From: Parasponia andersonii
Taxonomy: Eukaryota; Streptophyta; Magnoliopsida; Rosales; Cannabaceae
Assembly: GCA_002914805.1 (NCBI GenBank)
Contig: JXTB01000022.1
Coordinates: forward strand, 862,408-926,407
Direction of reading: 5' to 3'
DNA length: 64,000 nucleotides
In this document: one piece after another, positions 58,870 through 64,000 of the stretch
How the letters are laid out: each line of letters opens with the position of its first letter
How positions within the stretch are numbered: position 1 is the stretch's first letter
Translations under genes and position numbers: made by a program
Notes under the pieces: generated by a model
Database searches by the model: none
Told to the model about the DNA's origin: nothing
Seen by the model: the letters and a program-made list of their open reading frames with translations, nothing else

Positions 58870-61042
58870 CTTCGATTTGTGTCGGCTACGTGGGAGGCTG
58901 AGATTTTTAAGACGAGTATCGAGAGGACTTTCCGGGAAAACAACGGTTTTCTTGTCTGTTTGGCTCTGCTCTGCTCGGCTGGTTTATCGTCGTGTTAACT
59001 ACGTTATGTAAGAGAGGTTTGAGCTTTTGAGAGAGAAATAACAAGATTAGAGATTTGTAGTAGTGAGTTGTGAAGAGTCGGTATATGCCAACTAATCAGA
59101 TAAGTTCTGAAAGAGAGGATAGTATAATAAACTGATTATTGGGATGAAAAGTACAGCGTGGTCTTGGATATTCACGATGGTGAATGTAGGCGCAATAAAA
59201 GGAAGCAAATATTAAACAGTGAGAGTTTGATAATAATTGAACAAACATGCAAGGAAACATGTACAAAGCCAATAAAATATTGAAATGGGAAAAAGTTGGA
59301 TTTTATTTATTACCAATACCTCTCATGCACAGTTCTAATTCTAGGGCCTTATTTTATGAGGAACAAAAAAAATATTATCACAATATGGAATTACAAGTCT
59401 CAGTAATAATTGGCCATTTCCAACCCAACAAATTTGTAGCAAATAAAGGTTTAAAGGGGAGGAAAAAAAAAAAAGAGAGGATATATTGGGAATGATTTTG
59501 TAGCAAGTTATAAAGATAGGATAAAAATGGAAATTCAAAAAAAAAACAAAGTTATAAAGGTAGGATAATAATGGAAGTTACACCAGATGGTTTAATCTAA
59601 TTCACCACCCCAAATTTGGTGTAGCTTTTGCCCTCCGGTTGGAGCCCATTTTTTAAACTGAAATAAAGCTGTACTTTACAGTCCGGTTGGAGATGATCAA
59701 CACAAGTTAATGGCTATTGCTTAAGTGGATTTTTAATTATTCTCTTTTACTTGGTTAAATGCAATCGTCAGATTAATAAGTTTGTAGATTTAATAAAAGT
59801 TAAAGAAGATATTAACATTTCATTGTCATTTGTGTCAAAAAGAGACGATACATTACCCAACAAAAAAATGTTCTGCTTCATCTTGAATAGTGATGTGGGT
59901 CAAAACTTCCTTGAGGAACATCCGAACTTGCAAGAGCCTAGAGATTTTGGCTCCCTACAGTACCATGAAATAAAATAAGGAAGTCTGAGGCTTTGCATTT
60001 GTGTTGATTAATTTATATCTTGCAACTCATTAATGAAATTTTCTTTGGTGTCTTGCTTTTATTTACATTCAGAACATCCGAATGAGTCAGAAGAAACATG
60101 ATGCGAACTAATTATTGACAAAGAATCCTGATCAAAAAAATAATTATTGACAAAGAACCTCTCGTTTGCACGCAAGGATGAGTGTCACGTCCAATCTCGG
60201 CTATGTGAGTCCCACCACGATGCTCACCATAATAGACGGCTAAGATCAATTAGATGAATATGACAGTAGTTTTTCTCTTGCTGAGTGATACCAAGTCTAA
60301 GCTGGGTTATTGGATCGTACCTGTTGGGGGTTTCATTATGATAATCAATGCAATTAGGGTGAATTTTGGATAGTTTGATCCACAGTTCCTTGTTTCTACT
60401 TTGACAAGTAATAATACCCATTTGGATTTAGATTGTAACCACTATGTGATAACATATCTTCAACCCTCGACAGACACTCCGTTCTTCAAACTTGCAATCC
60501 CCGAAAATTTGTCACATTTCCCAAGGTCCTCTTCTGCGGGTGATTTTGGTGCCAGATATTGCCTTGTACTAACTTACCTTACTAATTAGAGTTACAATTA
60601 ATCTAAATGACTAAACCCATTGAGCCAATTTTCACATGACGCATGATTTAATCAAACCAAACACCGTTCAGATAGGAAGAAAAGCCAATCGAAATTTAAA
60701 CAAATTAGCAAAATTGATAACAAAGAAATAAGATAATGCAAATTAACCAATTGCAGGGTAAAACAGTGGTAGAAGATAGGCATGAATCTCGGACACGGCC
60801 AGTAGTAACTTACACTAAACAAGGAAACAAAAACTGACCCGACGGGGCAAAACTATGAGAATCATCAAGAACGATATTTGCTAACCTTTATTGTTTCCAA
60901 TATTCGCTAACCTTTATTATTTCTGGATTTGACATTGTTCAATTTCTGTTAAGTGCTTGCATAACTGTAGAGTTACCCACAAAGGAGCAAACATAAAATT
61001 GAAAATCTACTTGCTTTTGCTAAGACATACAAAGAACAGACG
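58870..61042. other. Intergenic: kinase upstream region to the PPIase-rhodanese 3' end
   Basis: No gene that I can support. The right part should include the 3' UTR of the gene ending at 61,153. The left part includes the kinase promoter. A short frame at 59,751-59,978 (+) matches no family I know. Confidence 0.45.

Positions 61043-61076
<34 letters not shown>
61043..61076. repeat. Poly(A) run of 34
   Basis: An unbroken run of A about 80-110 bases beyond the stop codon of the minus-strand gene, that is, a poly(T) in its 3' UTR region. It could be a retroposed poly(A) tail or a plain homopolymer. I see no target-site duplication. Confidence 0.9.
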
Positions 61077-61077
<1 letters not shown>

Positions 61078-61152
61078 AACAACAGAGTATAAGTTTCAGG
61101 GGCATAAAAGCAAACTCTGCTGGTGGAAGAATCAAATTCCTAACAAAACATA

Positions 61153-64000
61153 TCAGTAGGTAGAAATTGTCTGATCAGCCTTCAGAGCATATGCATGGAT
61201 TCCTCCAGACACATTGAACACTCTCCTAAAACCCTGAGAAATGGAGAATAAGCAAAATTTTGTTTAGGGTTCAAATTAAGAACTTCAAGCTTGGAGTTGG
61301 AAGCACCAAACTGAACCAATAATGTAGCCCTCAAATTCGTGTAAAGTAGCATGGTTGCAACCATCATTTTGATAACAGTTCATGTGTTACCAAAAAAAGA
61401 GTAAAGGAATAGGAAAAAGAGAAAATAAACGAACAAAAGAAAGAGTATGACGTCATCAATGATCTTCCAATTACTACAAAAACTTTTGACTGACCAAGTT
61501 ATCCATTTGATCTATGGATTACACAACGAGAGACAGCGTCCTACACATCCCATAACCCTTTAGCCCCTCCAGCACACACAGGCACAGAGAAAGAAAGACA
61601 ATGTTGGCCTTCACCAACCAAATTACTAGCAAGTAACGTCCCTTAACTATAAGCCTAGAAGAGTTTATTATTAATTTTCTGGTCATTATCACCTCCAGTG
61701 AAACTTTGAAAATTAGGGGCGGCATGATGAAAAGGAAAACACGTTAGTTTGTCTTTGGATCTTTAGACAAAATTACAGCGATAATAAATGAATAAGACAA
61801 AGGATTCTACCTGGGTTTGCAACCACTTGGAAACCTGTAATGACCGCATCCCATGGTGACACTGCATTTTCAAACAAAATTTTCAGTACTCTTACTCTAA
61901 AGAGAGTGCAATGAAGCCATTTCCAACAAAGTATGCACGCCTGTTTTGAAATAAGCTAGTAACTCCAAAGATACATTCAAAAACCCCTGATTTTTCTCCT
62001 TTTTATTCTACAATTATTCAGTAGTACAAAAACCCTTGAAGCCATTTTGTCACTAGTAATAGCATTTAGCATTTGTTAATATCCCTAAATTCCTCATTTT
62101 TTTTCTGTTTAAACTCTTAATTGACACTCACAGTTTTCTCGCTACATAATCAAAGAGATGCAAGATATTATAAGGTTACATTCTCACAACAAAAAGACTT
62201 TAAAAAAATAAAAATAAAAATAAAAACAAAAATAAAAAATAAAAGGAGACAAAAATTTTGAAAACATACTACTATTGGGTGATAAAGCTTAAAGTATCAG
62301 CTTAATGCAGAGATAGAAAAACAATTGAATAAATATGGTAAACAATCATTATAAACAAAAAGGAACTTGTCTATACACAATATTTTAAACTGTCCTAAGT
62401 CCAGACCGTCCGGGTCCGAGGCCCAACTTTCGAATTGGAAGTTTGCTTAAAGCATATTGCTGAACTTTTAGCATTTAATTTGACAAACCATGATATGTGC
62501 TTTAATCAAACTAGCAATGAATAAGCTACAAAATAAATAACACACCAATTCATCGATTTAAGGAAAGAATTTGCACCTAAGACTTGTTCGTTACCAACTT
62601 ACCAAAACATAGGTATCCTTCTGTGGATCAAATTTAGTAGTGATCTCAGGTCCCCAGCTTCCAAATTGTTGAAGGGGAAGAACCTGAAAACCTGGCAAAG
62701 AGGCTCGAGCCCTGCCAGATAGGAGTGACCAAAGCAGTGAAGCAAAAGACATATTGCAAAATAACAAAGAAAAAAACATTAAAAATGCACGTCCAAAGGA
62801 AATAAGTTTATTTTAAGTTGAATTTGTACGTCAAACTATAAACATAAATAATTTTTAAAAATCCATTTTACAGAAAAAGCTTTTATCACTTTACTAAGAG
62901 CGAGCTATTTACAACTAAAAAAAGAAAACCTAGAAAGAAAATTCCCAGCCATCTAAAAGCAGTAAACGAAATGTGAGAGCATACACTTCCTCAGGTTCTC
63001 GAACATCAATCAACTGTGCATCTTCTAGGAAACTCGGATCTTGCATTCTCACATGGAGCTCTTCAGGTTGAATTTCTTGAAGTAATGATTCCTCCCTTTG
63101 GGAACACGATGGAAAAAGGGATAAGTACTCAAGCAACTGCGAGTAAATTTCATATACGAATAGAATACCCAGTTGTATATAAGTATTTGGGACATACCTC
63201 TCTGAAAGGACTTGCAACAAATGCCATCCAAATTGTGTTTTACACCTAACAACCTTGTTTAATGGAGCACTAAAAGCAGCCTCCTCAAACTCAGGTACCT
63301 GAGAAAATTCACCGTCAGATATTTGTAAAGCACATTCAACTATCTATAAAAATTATCTACAAATATGACCGCTTTTGCAACATGGCACATCATTATCATA
63401 ACTAGTATTTGTATGAAACCAAGATTAAGCGTTTAAGTATAACTGTTAAAAAAGGGGAAAATAATCAGGCCATGAGCTTTACCAGAAAGTGATCAAGAGA
63501 TGAATTTTGCTTTGTGGCTTAACAGTTGAAATGCTATAAAGAAGTTTGTTCTTATATTAAAGAAAAAAAGTTTCCTTATTTTCCCAGTAAAGTTTAAGTA
63601 CCTTAGCATAATTTTCCTTACACCAACTTTATCCTTACATGTAGACACCCTATCTATAAACTAATTTGAATATCTTGTTCACCGCAAACTCTTGACATGT
63701 TTGACTTTAGAAAATAACCGCCCGGAAGAAAAATGAAGCTAATAGCTCCCTTTTCGATATTAAAATAGAAAAATAAAGCTTAACATACATCTGTGTGTTT
63801 GTCCAAGTGTATGGAGTATGTGAAAATATTAAGAGTCTACACATGCAATTAAATTCCTTTTTCTTCCCTATATAAATTATTCATATACATATATAATGAA
63901 GCAATGACAGCAATACTGTTTCGGGGTAAAAGAAAAAACCACCATTTTTTAATATACAAAATAAATTAGGCGGTTACAATGTGCATACCATCTTCTTTTG
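61153..64000 (-). CDS. Parvulin-type PPIase / rhodanese fusion protein, 3' part
   Basis: Partial: the 5' part lies beyond the window. Exons (minus): 64,000-63,989 (end of an exon), 63,298-63,198, 63,095-62,985, 62,711-62,603, 61,861-61,811 and 61,233-61,153. All borders are GT-AG and the joins stay in frame (about 154 codons visible). VPEFEEAAFSAPLNKVVRCK and TQFGWHLLQVLSER form the end of a parvulin peptidyl-prolyl isomerase domain. LIDVREPEEVARASLPGF through the active-site loop CHHGMRS (Cys-x4-Arg) and FNVSGGIHAYALKADQTI form a rhodanese domain. The order matches the Arabidopsis At5g19370-type protein, annotated as plastid-located. Location cannot be checked because the N-terminus is missing. 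The active-site Cys is the first codon of exon 61,861-61,811. Sulfur-transfer activity is inferred. Confidence 0.93.

Noticed and set aside
59751-59978. 75-codon plus-strand frame
   Set aside because: No recognisable family, AT-rich and no supporting signals; left as intergenic.

Overview
This is plant nuclear DNA, most likely from a eudicot. The evidence is AT-rich sequence, GT-AG introns, Ty1/Copia and Ty3/Gypsy retrotransposons of plant lineages, a B3-domain gene family and a plant-specific calcium-dependent protein kinase. I cannot name the species. No complete new biological system is visible. The window is mainly a nest of decayed retroelements and locally multiplied B3-gene sequence, followed by two apparently ordinary genes.

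Layout. (1) 1-11,557: two tandem copies of a 4.3-4.6 kb unit. Each unit starts with a piece of the B3-gene first exon and promoter, continues into a ~265-bp tandem array (7 and 8 copies) carrying internal (TA)n, and ends in a Mutator-like or fold-back element terminus. (2) 11,558-23,480: a long LTR (family 'P', starts TGTCTC), split by a chromovirus-type Gypsy element (family 'Q', 12,726-20,900, target-site duplication TAGAC). Q's 5' LTR is itself split by a solo LTR (12,795-14,965, duplication TTAAT). A receptor-kinase gene fragment also lies inside P. (3) 23,570-25,126: AT-rich repeats and an inverted copy of the Mutator-like terminus. (4) 25,127-27,819: a B3 gene (+), the left arm of a large inverted duplication. 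(5) 27,820-43,277: a 5'-truncated Tat-lineage Gypsy element with two RNase H domains, two tandem-repeat arrays and a spliced antisense gene. A Copia element (36,862-41,373, duplication CTAGG) is inserted into that antisense gene. (6) 43,495-49,118: a second P copy with a primer-binding site, gag remnant and 3' LTR stub. (7) 51,728 to about 54,800: the right arm of the inverted duplication with a decayed B3 copy (-) and a MITE. (8) 55,720-64,000: two intact-looking minus-strand genes, a CPK17/CPK34-like kinase (8 exons, 534 codons) and the 3' part of a parvulin-rhodanese fusion gene that runs off the right edge.

The insertions can be ordered. P was present at 11.5 kb before Q landed in it, because the right P copy has the empty site with a single TAGAC. 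The solo LTR then landed in Q, because Q's 3' LTR has the empty site with a single TTAAT. Copia landed in the Tat element after Tat. Nearly every premature stop I examined in the retroelements reverts to Gln, Arg or Trp by undoing one C-to-T change (read on either strand), which fits long silencing by cytosine methylation.

Most worth following up: the promoter/first-exon capture from the B3 gene and its growth into a satellite-like array; the spliced antisense gene inside the Tat element; and the fact that the best-preserved B3 start codon and N-terminal frame lie in a fragment rather than in either full-length copy. All reading was by eye; no alignment or database search was run.
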